Made by a program: the position numbers and the translations under genes. From assembly GCA_003280135.1 (NCBI GenBank), contig QCFW01000004.1:62001-126000 (forward strand): a DNA stretch of 64,000 nucleotides, written 5' to 3'. This stretch comes from Prochlorococcus sp. AG-363-N16 (GTDB taxonomy: Bacteria > Cyanobacteriota > Cyanobacteriia > PCC-6307 > Cyanobiaceae). The notes beneath the pieces are model-generated. The model was not told the origin of the DNA. It ran no database searches and was given only the letters and a program-made list of their open reading frames with translations. Positions 36,803-46,538 of the stretch are shown in pieces (the first letter of the stretch is position 1; every line of letters begins with the position of its first letter).

Positions 36803-37762
36803 ATGCTTGAAATGTTGAATTGGTTATTAATGATTCTTCCATTTGCATTATGGGGTACTGCAATGGCAGCGATGTCACCTCTTGTGCATTCAGGAGGGCC
36901 GGAAATTGTTGCATTTCTAAGACTCTTCCCTGCTGGTTTAATAGTTCTTTTAACTTTACTGGTTATTAAGAGACCTTTATATATTGCAAAGAAGGATTTT
37001 GTTTGGTTCCTTGTTTTTACATTAATTGATGGAACTGTTTTTCAGTTTCTACTTGCAAGAGGTCTTCTTGAAACGGGAGCAGGTTTAGGATCTGTCTTTA
37101 TTGATTCTCAACCTTTAATAGTTGCCCTTCTTGCAAGGAGTTTATTTGGAGATGCTATAAATCCTATTGGATGGACAGGATTAGTGCTTGGTTTGGTTGG
37201 CATTATTTGTTTAGGAGTATCACCTGAATTGCTTCGCAATTGGCTTCTAATGGGCCAAGCAGAATATACCTCTCCACTACTTAGTAAAGGCGAGGCATGG
37301 ATGCTAGGAGCTGCTGTAGCAATGGCATTAGGCACAGTTTTAATTCGTTATACATGTAAGGAGAGTGACCCTGTAGCAGTAACAGGTTGGCATATGGTTC
37401 TTGGAAGTCTTCCTTTGTTGGGATGGCATTATTTTGATTCAAGTTGGCCATTAATACCAAGCTGGTCTAATGCTGAATGGTCTTTAATGGTTTATTCAAG
37501 TCTTTTAGGTAGTGCTTTGGCATATGGATTGTTTTTTTGGTTTGCAACTAAAAAAGAACTTACTAGTTTTAGTACACTTGCATTTCTTACTCCAGTATTT
37601 GCTCTAATCTCAGGAGGTTTATGGCTTCACGAGAGGCTAGAGATATTGCAGTGGGCTGGAGTTGTTTTGGTTCTTATTTCAGTTTTTTTAGTAAGCCAAA
37701 GAAATCTATTGTGGGAACCCATTAAGAATAAAAGTGATGATTTTCAACAAGGAGTAACTTAA
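36803..37762 (+). CDS. EamA/DMT-superfamily transporter
   Basis: About ten transmembrane helices in two EamA repeats, roughly residues 5-140 and 170-305. The repeats are visible as LPFALWGTAMAAMSPLVHSG and LGAAVAMALGTVLIRYTCKE. The substrate cannot be inferred. I start at ATG 36803; the track's TTG start 30 bases earlier is possible. The stop overlaps the start of the next gene by one base, so it is co-transcribed with two glycosyltransferases. Confidence 0.85.
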   Translation: MLEMLNWLLMILPFALWGTAMAAMSPLVHSGGPEIVAFLRLFPAGLIVLLTLLVIKRPLYIAKKDFVWFLVFTLIDGTVFQFLLARGLLETGAGLGSVFIDSQPLIVALLARSLFGDAINPIGWTGLVLGLVGIICLGVSPELLRNWLLMGQAEYTSPLLSKGEAWMLGAAVAMALGTVLIRYTCKESDPVAVTGWHMVLGSLPLLGWHYFDSSWPLIPSWSNAEWSLMVYSSLLGSALAYGLFFWFATKKELTSFSTLAFLTPVFALISGGLWLHERLEILQWAGVVLVLISVFLVSQRNLLWEPIKNKSDDFQQGVT

Positions 37763-38883
37763 TGAGAGTCAAAAAGTTGAAAGTTATTGTAATTAGTACT
37801 CCTATAGGGTTTTTAGGGAGTGGCAAAGGAGGTGGAGTTGAATTGACTATAATTTCTTTAATTAAAGGACTTTTACATTTAGGAAATGAAGTTACTTTAG
37901 TTGCCCCTTGCGGCTCAAAATTACCTCCTGATTGTCAAGAAGTTGATTTGATAGAGGTTGAAGGAACTGATCAAAGAAGTTGGCAAAAACAAGATTACCT
38001 TTCCCAAATAACTATTCCAATAAATGGAGTCTTGCCAAAACTCTTAAAGAAAGCAATTGAACTGGGAAAAAAAGCTGATGCAGTTATAAATATGGGTTAT
38101 GACTGGTTACCTTTATGGCTTACTCCTTATCTAAATGAAAAGTTTTTTCATTTAATTAGCATGGGTGGAGTTGCAAAGGTTATGAAAGATGCAGTAAAGG
38201 AAGTTTCTCTTTTTAATAATTCTCGCTTAGCTTTTCATACTTATAGTCAGGCGAAAGATTATGAACTTTCTTCTGAACCAATAATTGTTGGTAATGGCTT
38301 TGATTTGGAAAATTATAATTTTAATGAAAAAACAGGAGGCCCGCTTGGTTGGGCCGGAAGGATCGCTCCCGAGAAAGGATTGGAAGATGCTGTTGCAGTT
38401 GCTGCTGAATTAAAAGAGACTTTATATGTTTGGGGCTTTATAGAAGATCATATTTATGCACAAAAAGTTGAAGGCTCATTCCCAAAAGGAACAATTAGTT
38501 GGAGAGGCTTTTTGGCGACTAATGAATTTCAAGAACAATTAGGTGAATGTAGAGTTTTAATTAATACTCCTAAATGGAACGAGGCTTTTGGGAATGTTGT
38601 AATCGAATCTCTTGCTTGTGGCGTTCCTGTTGTTGCTTATAAAAGGGGCGGACCTGGAGAATTAATTAACAATGGCATAACAGGTTGGCTGGCTCCCCAG
38701 GATGATCTTAAGGGATTAATGTCTGGTGTATTAAATGTTAGTCAAATTGATCGAAGCACTTGTAGGGCTTGGGTCGAAAAAAGATTTTCCTACAAGAGTT
38801 TTGGAATCAGAATTCATAATTGGATTCATGCAGGCATTAATGATCAAAACTATCAAGAAGAAATAAAAGAAAGGATTCAATAA
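37762..38883 (+). CDS. group 1 (GT4-like) glycosyltransferase
   Basis: GT-B fold enzyme of 373 aa. The N-terminal loop GSGKGGGVELTIISLIKGLL and the C-terminal nucleotide-sugar site (GPLGWAGRIAPEKGLEDAVA, then FGNVVIESLACGVPVVAYKR with the E-x7-E motif) mark family GT4. Donor and acceptor are unknown. It starts one base before the end of the transporter gene and stops one base before the next gene, so the three form a tight operon. Confidence 0.88.
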   Translation: MRVKKLKVIVISTPIGFLGSGKGGGVELTIISLIKGLLHLGNEVTLVAPCGSKLPPDCQEVDLIEVEGTDQRSWQKQDYLSQITIPINGVLPKLLKKAIELGKKADAVINMGYDWLPLWLTPYLNEKFFHLISMGGVAKVMKDAVKEVSLFNNSRLAFHTYSQAKDYELSSEPIIVGNGFDLENYNFNEKTGGPLGWAGRIAPEKGLEDAVAVAAELKETLYVWGFIEDHIYAQKVEGSFPKGTISWRGFLATNEFQEQLGECRVLINTPKWNEAFGNVVIESLACGVPVVAYKRGGPGELINNGITGWLAPQDDLKGLMSGVLNVSQIDRSTCRAWVEKRFSYKSFGIRIHNWIHAGINDQNYQEEIKERIQ

Positions 38884-38884
38884 A

Positions 38885-40696
38885 TTGAAATTCTCAATTT
38901 CTAAAAATCAATATCAAAGAGGACTTCTTTTAATACTTCTTCTAGGTATTTTGATTTGTATTGTTCAACTTGGTTCTACAGGTTTAGTTGATGAAACACC
39001 ACCTCTTTTTGCGGCTGCAGGGAGAGGAATGTCTGAAAGTGGAGATTGGCTTACGCCAAGAGTAAATGGCTTCCCGCGCTTTGATAAGCCACCTCTTATC
39101 TATTGGTTAATGGGTTTCTTTTATTCATTGCCAGCACAGCCAATTTGGGACCCTCTTGGGACATGGTCAGCTCGACTGCCATCTGCAATCTCAACTGTAT
39201 TAATGATGCTCTTTCTTGGAGATACAGTTATGAGATGGTCAACAAAAGAAGTCTTATTTCCGCGAAGAACATCTTTAGTCGCATCACTAGCATTTGCTCT
39301 TTCTCCCCTTGTTATTATTTGGAGCAGGATTGCTGTAAGCGATGCACTTTTATGCTCAACATTAGGCATAAGTATGCTTTTGATTTGGAGAACTTATGCC
39401 AAACCAAAAAAACAAAGTTGGATTTATGGATGGATATTTTTAGGGCTAGCTATTCTTACTAAAGGCCCTGTTGCAATAGTTATAAATATTATTAGCTGCT
39501 TACTCTTTGCAATTCATCAGAGAGACTATTCGAATTTAGTTAATAGAATAAAACCTTTTAAAGGCATATTAATTTCACTTTTTATTAGCCTACCTTGGTA
39601 TGTTATGGAATTAATTAAAGAAGGTAGACCTTTTTGGGATAGTTTTTTTGGTTATCATAATTTTCAAAGACTCACATCTGTTGTAAATAATCATCAAGAA
39701 CCTTGGTGGTTTTTTTGTATTATTTTGGTGATATCATCATTACCTTTTACCCCATTCCTTCTTTCAGGTTTATACGACTTTTCTTTATCATTTTTTAAAA
39801 CTAAAAATAAAAGATTACCAGAAAATTCATTATTAGCCTTTGCAGGATGTTGGCTCATTACAATATTTCTCTTGTTTACACTTGCAGCAACTAAGTTACC
39901 AAGTTATTGGCTTCCTGCAACACCAGCCGCTGCAATTATAATAGCTTTTTCATCATCTAAGACAAATGGGAATAGATCAAAACAGCTTATAGCTATTTTG
40001 ATATCTTCGTTATTAACTTTTCTTTTTGTAGGAGCTCTCTTTGCATTTAAATTTTGGATATATGAAATTAATGACCCTGAAATACCAAGACTTTCTATAG
40101 AACTAGTGAATAGTAGGATCAACATAAAAGGTGGAGCAATACTTTCCATTACTACTTTAATTGGCTTTTATATTTTTTATGCAAGAGATACGAGGAAAAT
40201 AATATTAATGCAAATTCCAATTATTATATTCCAATTATTTTTCATGCTGCCATTGTGGAAAATAAGTGATAAATTAAGACAGTTACCTATAAGAAATATC
40301 TCTAATTTAGTTCTTCAATCAAAATTCAAAAATGAACAAATAGCTATGGTAGGTATCAATAAACCCTCTTTACATTTTTATACTAAGGAGATAATTATTT
40401 ATGAGAAAGCAGGAGAAAAGGGACTTATAAATCTTTCAGAGAGGATTCAACTAGATCCTAGGCTTAAGAATATTAATTTAGCTCAAAAATTTATTCCTTC
40501 GACGATTTTAGTTGTAATTGATGATATAACTAGTCAAAGACCCTTCTGGAAAGACCTTAACCCAATTCTTGTAGGTAAATCTAGTATTTATAATTTGTGG
40601 CGATTAGATAAAACTAAAATTGAGGACAGGGCAATTATTCTTCAGAACATAGGTTTTCGTTCGGATTGGAGGAATTATAATCCTGAGAGAATTTAG
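38885..40696 (+). CDS. ArnT-like membrane glycosyltransferase (GT83/PMT type)
   Basis: A 603-aa polytopic GT-C protein. The first periplasmic loop carries the acidic start VDETPPLFAAAGRGM and FDKPPLIYWLMG, both typical of ArnT/PMT enzymes that use a polyprenyl-phosphate sugar. About eleven transmembrane helices fill residues 10-430 and a soluble domain follows (PSLHFYTKEIIIYEKAG). TTG 38885 is the start. It probably decorates lipid A or another surface glycan outside the membrane. Confidence 0.87.
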   Translation: MKFSISKNQYQRGLLLILLLGILICIVQLGSTGLVDETPPLFAAAGRGMSESGDWLTPRVNGFPRFDKPPLIYWLMGFFYSLPAQPIWDPLGTWSARLPSAISTVLMMLFLGDTVMRWSTKEVLFPRRTSLVASLAFALSPLVIIWSRIAVSDALLCSTLGISMLLIWRTYAKPKKQSWIYGWIFLGLAILTKGPVAIVINIISCLLFAIHQRDYSNLVNRIKPFKGILISLFISLPWYVMELIKEGRPFWDSFFGYHNFQRLTSVVNNHQEPWWFFCIILVISSLPFTPFLLSGLYDFSLSFFKTKNKRLPENSLLAFAGCWLITIFLLFTLAATKLPSYWLPATPAAAIIIAFSSSKTNGNRSKQLIAILISSLLTFLFVGALFAFKFWIYEINDPEIPRLSIELVNSRINIKGGAILSITTLIGFYIFYARDTRKIILMQIPIIIFQLFFMLPLWKISDKLRQLPIRNISNLVLQSKFKNEQIAMVGINKPSLHFYTKEIIIYEKAGEKGLINLSERIQLDPRLKNINLAQKFIPSTILVVIDDITSQRPFWKDLNPILVGKSSIYNLWRLDKTKIEDRAIILQNIGFRSDWRNYNPERI

Positions 40697-40738
40697 ATAA
40701 AACTTTTGTTAGTAATTAATTGCTAATTTAGATAATAA

Positions 40739-40819
40739 TTATTTATTGATTACCCTAAATGTAAATCCAAGAACATAAAAAATGCTTCCGAAAATCAGAA
40801 AATAACTTAATGGGTTCAT
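40739..40819 (-). CDS. 26-aa single-span membrane protein
   Basis: This micro-ORF encodes MNPLSYFLIFGSIFYVLGFT and FRVINK, one hydrophobic helix with a short positively charged end. A good Shine-Dalgarno sequence (CTAGGAGAACTAAACAG) lies just before ATG, within the 3' end of the preceding micro-ORF, whose stop it overlaps as ATGA. No name is justified; size and shape resemble accessory subunits of photosynthetic or NDH complexes. Confidence 0.6.
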   Translation of the reverse strand: MNPLSYFLIFGSIFYVLGFTFRVINK

Positions 40820-40938
40820 CTGTTTAGTTCTCCTAGGCTGGTGTTGGATGCCCTTATTCTTGTGGCATCAATAGATTCAAGAAAATAAGACAATGATTTT
40901 GCGAGCCTTTCACGGTCGCTTCTTTTAAGATAGATCAT
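40816..40938 (-). CDS. 40-aa basic/soluble small protein
   Basis: ATG 40938 opens MIYLKRSDRERLAKSLSYFL and continues to ESIDATRIRASNTSLGELNR before TGA. The TGA overlaps the ATG of the 26-aa membrane peptide (ATGA), so the two are translationally coupled. The sequence is amphipathic and has no known domain. Codon use is protein-like and stop-free over the full length, in a region otherwise poor in coding sequence. Confidence 0.6.
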   Translation of the reverse strand: MIYLKRSDRERLAKSLSYFLESIDATRIRASNTSLGELNR

Positions 40939-41100
40939 CGGTTTACTTTTATAGTTAAGCGAAAGCATCTAAATCTTAAAAAAATCTTAAGGAACAACCC
41001 TAGCATATGCTGTGAAATGTAGAAATTTCTTGAAATAGTAAATTGATACAGTCTCCAATAACTCTATATAGATAGGCTTTGGGACTGTGTTTTTTACGAT

Positions 41101-41232
41101 CTATACTGGATCAAAAAAACCTTTAGAGAAGAGGAAATAGATCATTATCAATATTGGACCAACGCCAAAAACAAATAAAACAATTTTCTGCAACTTTGGA
41201 TTAGCTTCTTTTTCTTTGATTAGTTTTACCAT
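41101..41232 (-). CDS. 43-aa single-span membrane protein
   Basis: ATG 41232 follows GGAGGGAATCACTGA, a strong ribosome-binding site, and encodes a charged N-terminus MVKLIKEKEANPKLQK, a transmembrane helix IVLFVFGVGPILIMIYFLFS and a short tail KGFFDPV. A 16-codon reading frame (MIEEHELLRMEGITEW, 41226-41276) ends seven bases into it and may be a leader. No family is recognised. About 300 bases of AT-rich sequence between here and the next gene hold nothing else that I can support. Confidence 0.58.
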   Translation of the reverse strand: MVKLIKEKEANPKLQKIVLFVFGVGPILIMIYFLFSKGFFDPV

Positions 41233-41574
41233 TCAGTGATTCCCTCCATACGCAGTAGTTCATGCTCTTCGATCATGCAAAAACCCCTGCTTTTATTAAT
41301 AGCAAATAATCTTCTAACTTTACTGTAAGTCCTTATACTTATTGCTTTGCCAGGTATTCTTCTGACTGTTTGTATATATGTTCAACTTTATTTGAAAACA
41401 TTAGAGATAAATATATTTCAATTCTAGATTTATTAAATAAGAGAAGCATGGAATGAATTTATTCGTATAGATCTATATAAATAAGATACTTTCTGAACAT
41501 GCTTTTGGTATTATTAGAGTATTTATTAAGGGAATTAAATCCCAAACTTATATTGATATTACTCTAAAGTTTGT

Positions 41575-43194
41575 ATGTATTTCCTCTTCCTTTCGCTTTT
41601 ATATTTAGTCGGTTTTTTTGTTCAATCAACTAGAGATTTCTATAGCAATGAATATGATCATGATCTAGATCAATTTATGTACTTTGGTAGTCGGTTACTT
41701 CATGGAGAGTTGATTTGGGTGAAAGAGTTTGATGATAAATCTCCAGTTTTACAATTCCTATTTGCTATTCCAGCTTACTTTAAGAATACTGGAGTTTGGG
41801 TATTGATATCAACTACATCAGCTTTAATAGCAGCATTCTGTTTGTATTCTCTTTTAATAGATCTCTTTAAGAGTAATATTAACTATTTATCAAGATCAAA
41901 GCTAAACCAAGTTGCTTTTTTTTGCTCAATACTTTATTTGACATTGCAAAGTTATGTATTTGGAGGACTCCTACATATAAATTCATTTGCCTCAAGTCTC
42001 AATTTAATCTGTATTTACTTAATTTACTTTGGTATAAATAATAGCAACAATAAACATAAAAACACTAATCTGCGCATTGCCGGAATCATTGGCTCACTTG
42101 CTATTTCGGTTAGACCATACTTGCTTTTTCCTATATCATTAATTATCATTTGGGCAATAATTAGAAAAAGAGTTAAATTACTTTCTAATTATAATAAGAG
42201 AAGTAAGTTTAATTTTAGTGAATTAAATTATTTATGTATAATAAAACATTTATCATACTTATTCCTTCTATTAATACTATTTAACTTCTTGCCATATATT
42301 CTTACAGGAAATTTGGATAAAATATTAATAGGGATTAAACTTAACTCCATTAATATTATAAAACATAATATTTTTATTCGCCAATATATAAATATCGGTA
42401 GAAACCCTATTTTATACCCGATACTAATTTCATTTATATATTTACCATTATTTTATGCAAGAACAGTATTTAATAAGGAAATAAAGATTTTATTTAATAG
42501 TACCAACTTTTCTGTTTTAAATGTAGATATAATATTCTTTTCTATTATTTGCCCTCTTTTACTAGAAATTTCATTTTATAACAAACACTTCTGGGGGCAC
42601 TATTTTAATTTTTTTACTCCCTATGCCTGTATATCCATTGCTTATATAATAGTAATTACATTAAGATATGATCAGATAAATTCAAATAATCGTTTAAAAC
42701 ATATAAGAAATATCTTTCTGGTTATAATAATGACAGCTTCTATTCTGACAGATAAAAGTCTTACTAAAGCAATAATTGAAGTCACATATGGCAACGGTCA
42801 TAATAAGATTCAAAAATTAAGTTTAGTTCAATCAGTTTTACACTCTGAAAAATCTAATAAAGATATAGATTTTTTATTTCCAGAGAATAATTATATTCAT
42901 TGGAAACTTGATCAATCAAGGCATGGTTTTCCTCAAAAAATAGTTTATAGAAATATAACAAATGGTAAAATGGAGAAAGTTTCTAATGCTTATAATGAGC
43001 AGAAGAATAATTTTTTACTACCAAGTAAAAATGATCTTTGCTCAGTTATAATAAAAAAAGCTCCAGATATAGTTTTCACCTATGAGAATTCATTTACGGC
43101 TAAGTGTTTAGAATCACATGCTTCTATATATAAAAAAGAATTTATAAATCATTCTAATAAATTCAAGATAAAGGCATTTAAGAGATATAATTAG
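41575..43194 (+). CDS. polytopic GT-C-like membrane protein, function unknown
   Basis: The 539-aa protein has about eleven hydrophobic segments and a C-terminal soluble domain of about 125 aa. The first external loop, NEYDHDLDQFMYFGSRLLHG followed by VKEFDDKSPVLQFLFAIP, carries the acidic/DKSP pattern of GT-C glycosyltransferases that use lipid-linked sugars (compare FDKPPL in the gene at 38.9 kb). It has very high AT and Asn/Ile/Lys content, more than its neighbours, suggesting relaxed or foreign composition. Probably a surface glycosyltransferase. Confidence 0.68.
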   Translation: MYFLFLSLLYLVGFFVQSTRDFYSNEYDHDLDQFMYFGSRLLHGELIWVKEFDDKSPVLQFLFAIPAYFKNTGVWVLISTTSALIAAFCLYSLLIDLFKSNINYLSRSKLNQVAFFCSILYLTLQSYVFGGLLHINSFASSLNLICIYLIYFGINNSNNKHKNTNLRIAGIIGSLAISVRPYLLFPISLIIIWAIIRKRVKLLSNYNKRSKFNFSELNYLCIIKHLSYLFLLLILFNFLPYILTGNLDKILIGIKLNSINIIKHNIFIRQYINIGRNPILYPILISFIYLPLFYARTVFNKEIKILFNSTNFSVLNVDIIFFSIICPLLLEISFYNKHFWGHYFNFFTPYACISIAYIIVITLRYDQINSNNRLKHIRNIFLVIIMTASILTDKSLTKAIIEVTYGNGHNKIQKLSLVQSVLHSEKSNKDIDFLFPENNYIHWKLDQSRHGFPQKIVYRNITNGKMEKVSNAYNEQKNNFLLPSKNDLCSVIIKKAPDIVFTYENSFTAKCLESHASIYKKEFINHSNKFKIKAFKRYN

Positions 43195-43287
43195 AATTCG
43201 ATAAAATTATTATCACAGATAATAATTTTATTTTAAAATCGGAATCAAGTTTCTGATATATTTAATTAGTTATTTGAGATTTGCTAA

Positions 43288-44892
43288 ATGCGAATAGCTG
43301 TTATAGGTGCAGGACCAGCAGGCTTGGCATTTGCAGATCGGCTTCAAAGCATAAAACCCGATGCTGTCATAGATATTTTTGAAAAAAGCAAACATATAGG
43401 AGGGATTTCAAAAACAGTTGTATATAAAGGTAATAGAATTGATATAGGAGGACATCGATTTTTTTCAAAATCAGATGAAGTAATGCAATGGTGGACAAAC
43501 AAATTTCCTATAGATCTTAAGCAAAGTGGAGATGATAATTTAGTCTCTTATAGAAACTCTATAAGAAGTTTAGATGGTTTTAATGTAGTCAGTCCACTAG
43601 ATAAAAATACAGATAGAGTCCTTTTGATTAGAAGAAGAAAATCCCGCATTCTCTTTTCTAGAAGAATGTATGATTATCCATTAAAGCTTAATTCTAGAAC
43701 GATAAAGAATATAGGATTTAAGAAATTAGTTTTAGTTTCAATTAGTTATTTACATTCTAAGCTAACTTTCAATAAGCCACGAAATTTGGAAGAATTTATT
43801 ATTTCAAGATTCGGAAGAAGATTATATCAGATGTTTTTTGAAAGTTATACAGAAAAGGTATGGGGCAGGCACCCGAGTGATATTTCGGCTGAATGGGGAA
43901 TACAAAGAATAAAAGGTCTTTCGATTAGAAAACTACTTTTAGATAACATATCAAAAGTTACAGATTCATTTTTTCCTAAGCCAGGCAAAAACTTAAGCCA
44001 AAAACATAAAGAAACGTCTTTGATAGAAAAGTTTCTTTATCCTAAATTTGGTCCTGGTCAAATGTGGGAAGAAGTTGCAAAGGATCTACAAGAAAAGGGA
44101 GCACTGATTCATCTTGAAAGTGAAATAATAAAGCTTAATTTTAATAATATTAATAACAACAGATTAGATTCGATTACTATTAGAAATAGTAACGGGGAAA
44201 TAGAGTCTAAGTCATATGATTTTGTTATTTCAACAATGCCTATAAAAGAATTAGTTTTAAACTCAAAAGATATTAATGGTAAAAATCCCTTCAAGAATGA
44301 GCTAACTGCTATAGCAAAAGGCTTACCTTATAGAGATTTCATAACAGTAGGCCTACTATTAGATTCTCTTGCTGGACCTCAAGGGGAGGCTCTAGATGAT
44401 ACATGGATTTATATACAAGAACCAGATGTGAAAGTAGGAAGAATTCAGATTTTTAATAATTGGAGCCCATACTTAGTAAATGATCCAAATAAATATTGGA
44501 TTGGACTTGAGTATTTTTGTAATGAAGGTGATGACTTATGGCAATTAACTGACAACCAATTAATAGAGCTAGCTAAAGAGGAGATAGAAAAGCTTAGCCT
44601 TTCAAGTAAGAGTAAAATTATTGATGGAACTGTATTAAGAGAGAAAAAGACATATCCTGCATATTTTGATTCATATGATGAGTTCGGAAAATTAATAGAA
44701 CATTTTAATACTATTGAAAATCTAATTTTAATAGGGAGAAATGGAATGCATAAGTATAATAATCAAGACCATTCTATGTTGTCTGGCTTTAGAGCGGCAG
44801 AGTTGATAGCAGCTGATGATATTTCTCCGTCTACTAAGTCTCAGTTATGGCTTATTAATGCTGAGCAAGAATATCACGAGGAAAAAGCTTAG
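43288..44892 (+). CDS. FAD-dependent oxidoreductase, amine-oxidase/UGM-like
   Basis: A 534-aa flavoprotein with the dinucleotide fold [17 protein letters not shown], then [20 protein letters not shown], and a typical [20 protein letters not shown]-like substrate-side motif. C-terminal [20 protein letters not shown] closes the FAD site. Such enzymes resemble UDP-galactopyranose mutase and protoporphyrinogen-oxidase-like proteins found in polysaccharide clusters. Substrate unknown. It follows the GT-C-like gene in the same direction with 93 bases between. Confidence 0.78.
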   Translation: MRIAVIGAGPAGLAFADRLQSIKPDAVIDIFEKSKHIGGISKTVVYKGNRIDIGGHRFFSKSDEVMQWWTNKFPIDLKQSGDDNLVSYRNSIRSLDGFNVVSPLDKNTDRVLLIRRRKSRILFSRRMYDYPLKLNSRTIKNIGFKKLVLVSISYLHSKLTFNKPRNLEEFIISRFGRRLYQMFFESYTEKVWGRHPSDISAEWGIQRIKGLSIRKLLLDNISKVTDSFFPKPGKNLSQKHKETSLIEKFLYPKFGPGQMWEEVAKDLQEKGALIHLESEIIKLNFNNINNNRLDSITIRNSNGEIESKSYDFVISTMPIKELVLNSKDINGKNPFKNELTAIAKGLPYRDFITVGLLLDSLAGPQGEALDDTWIYIQEPDVKVGRIQIFNNWSPYLVNDPNKYWIGLEYFCNEGDDLWQLTDNQLIELAKEEIEKLSLSSKSKIIDGTVLREKKTYPAYFDSYDEFGKLIEHFNTIENLILIGRNGMHKYNNQDHSMLSGFRAAELIAADDISPSTKSQLWLINAEQEYHEEKA

Positions 44893-45002
44893 TTAATAAA
44901 AATAAAATGCATATAACCTACTATTGCTTGTGCATTCAAGAAATAAAATATCTACTTAATGCCAGCTCTATCGAGAAAAACTTTAAATTACATACATAAT
45001 TA

Positions 45003-45030
45003 TTGGTGTACAATTCAAGAAGTGTATAAT
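45003..45030 (+). promoter_or_regulatory. putative sigma-70 promoter of the porin gene
   Basis: A perfect -10 hexamer TATAAT (45025-45030) lies 16 bases after TTGGTG (45003-45008), which matches the -35 consensus at three positions. The predicted start near 45037 would leave an untranslated leader of about 55 bases before ATG 45092. Strong expression is expected for a major porin. Confidence 0.4.
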
Positions 45031-45091
45031 TTGATACTTCAAAGAGAGGCAAATAATATATAACTGGGGTGTTCTTAGTGTGAGGAACCAC

Positions 45092-46444
45092 ATGAAACTC
45101 TTCCAGCGATTGCTGGTAGCTCCTGCTGCTTTGGGACTTTTGTCACCTTTAGCTGCAAGCGCAACCGAAGTCAATTTGGATAATGTTGCTGACTTTGCAG
45201 GTTCACCTGCAGCTGTTGCAACTTCAGCTCAATTCTCTGATGTAGCTCCTGGAGATTGGGCTTATACAGCTCTACAAAATTTAAGCGAGAGCTACGGCTG
45301 TGTAGACAATGCCTACACACAAAATCTAAAGAATGGTCAATCTCTTACTCGTTATGAGGCTGCCGCTTTAGTTAATGCTTGCCTAGACAGTGGTCTTACT
45401 GCTAGCAACTCAGGTTTAAGCCCTGAAGCTGCTCGTTTAACTAATGAGTTTGCTTCTGAAATGGCGATCCTAAAGGGTCGTGTTGATGGACTTGAAACTA
45501 GAGTTAACGAATTCCAGGCTGGTCAGTTTTCTTCAACAACAAAACTTTCTGGTGGCGCAGTATTCACTCTTGGTGCAGTTGACCAAGGCGATGATGGAAC
45601 TACTGAGCAAACTGCAATGCAGTATGCATTCAATCTTGATTTAAACTCAAGTTTCACTGGTGAAGACAACCTTTATGTAGGTATAGAGACTGGTAACGCA
45701 GCTGATCCATTAGAAATGGATAGCGCAGCTACTGGTGATGGAACACTTAATGTTCATGCTCTTCACTACACATTCCCAGTTGGAGATTTCTCTATAACTG
45801 CAGGTCCTTTGATTGACCAAGAGGACATAGTTTCTGCAACTGTTTCCACATACTCTGATTCCTTTAGACTCGCTGGACAGCCTTACTCTTTAGAAAATAT
45901 AGAGTCTGGCCCTGGTGTAGGAATTGTTTATTCAGGTGCTAGCGGATTCAACGCTTCTTTAGCAGCTATTGCTGATGATGGTGAAGATGCCGACTTGGGT
46001 CTGTTTGCTGAAGAAGGTGATGATGTAATTACCGCAAGTATCGGCTTTGATGGCGACATCTTTGGTGGTGGAATTATTTATGCTACAGGTGATGAGCATG
46101 ATAATGACTCAGCAGATGGTTACGATTCTTTTGGTTATGGTATTTACTTCGCTCCAGAAGGACTACCTACATTTAATCTAAGCTACGACACAAAAGATCC
46201 TGAGGGATCAGCTGAAGAGAGTGATTCTTGGATGTTCGCTATTGACTACGGCATCGGTGCAGGAACATTAAGTGCTGCTTATCAGAGCACAGATGATGGA
46301 ACTAATGACCTCAATAGCTACGAGCTTTATTATGATTATCCTATTGCTGATGGATTTTCAGTTAAGCCTGGTGTATTTATTGAGGAGCAAGCATCTGGTG
46401 ATGACCACACAGGTGTAGTTGTTGAGACTACATTCTCCTTCTAA
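45092..46444 (+). CDS. SomA-type porin with SLH domain
   Basis: The protein has a signal peptide (LFQRLLVAPAALGLLSPLAA, cleaved near ASAT), an S-layer homology domain at about residues 45-105 (FSDVAPGDWAYTALQNLSES, LTRYEAAALVNACLDSG), a short coiled coil (EMAILKGRVDGLETRVNEFQ) and a beta-barrel to the terminal aromatic residue Phe. SLH binds the peptidoglycan-linked polysaccharide and the barrel admits small solutes. ATG 45092 is preferred to the GTG 12 bases earlier, as GAGGAA precedes it. The track start is an artefact. Codon use is visibly stronger (higher GC) than the surrounding AT-rich genes, as expected for high expression. Confidence 0.93.
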   Translation: MKLFQRLLVAPAALGLLSPLAASATEVNLDNVADFAGSPAAVATSAQFSDVAPGDWAYTALQNLSESYGCVDNAYTQNLKNGQSLTRYEAAALVNACLDSGLTASNSGLSPEAARLTNEFASEMAILKGRVDGLETRVNEFQAGQFSSTTKLSGGAVFTLGAVDQGDDGTTEQTAMQYAFNLDLNSSFTGEDNLYVGIETGNAADPLEMDSAATGDGTLNVHALHYTFPVGDFSITAGPLIDQEDIVSATVSTYSDSFRLAGQPYSLENIESGPGVGIVYSGASGFNASLAAIADDGEDADLGLFAEEGDDVITASIGFDGDIFGGGIIYATGDEHDNDSADGYDSFGYGIYFAPEGLPTFNLSYDTKDPEGSAEESDSWMFAIDYGIGAGTLSAAYQSTDDGTNDLNSYELYYDYPIADGFSVKPGVFIEEQASGDDHTGVVVETTFSF

Positions 46445-46484
46445 GAAAATCCTTTAGAAGAAGTAATTCTTCTAATAGAATTTC

Positions 46485-46518
46485 AAAAAGCCCTCGCATA
46501 ACTTGCGAGGGCTTTTTT
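46485..46518 (+). terminator. rho-independent terminator of the porin gene
   Basis: A perfect 14-base inverted repeat AAAAAGCCCTCGCA/TGCGAGGGCTTTTT with a five-base loop, ending in a T-run, lies 40 bases after the stop. Its A-run also makes it function in reverse for the convergent DUF805 gene. Confidence 0.92.
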
Positions 46519-46538
46519 ATACAATTTTCAGCTTTATT

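Noticed and set aside
39103-39462. 119-aa plus-strand ORF inside the ArnT-like gene
   Set aside because: Same strand, other frame of a well-supported polytopic enzyme; Cys-rich nonsense composition.
44983-45174. 63-aa minus-strand ORF across the porin promoter
   Set aside because: It overlaps the porin signal peptide coding region and promoter; no domain or ribosome-binding site.
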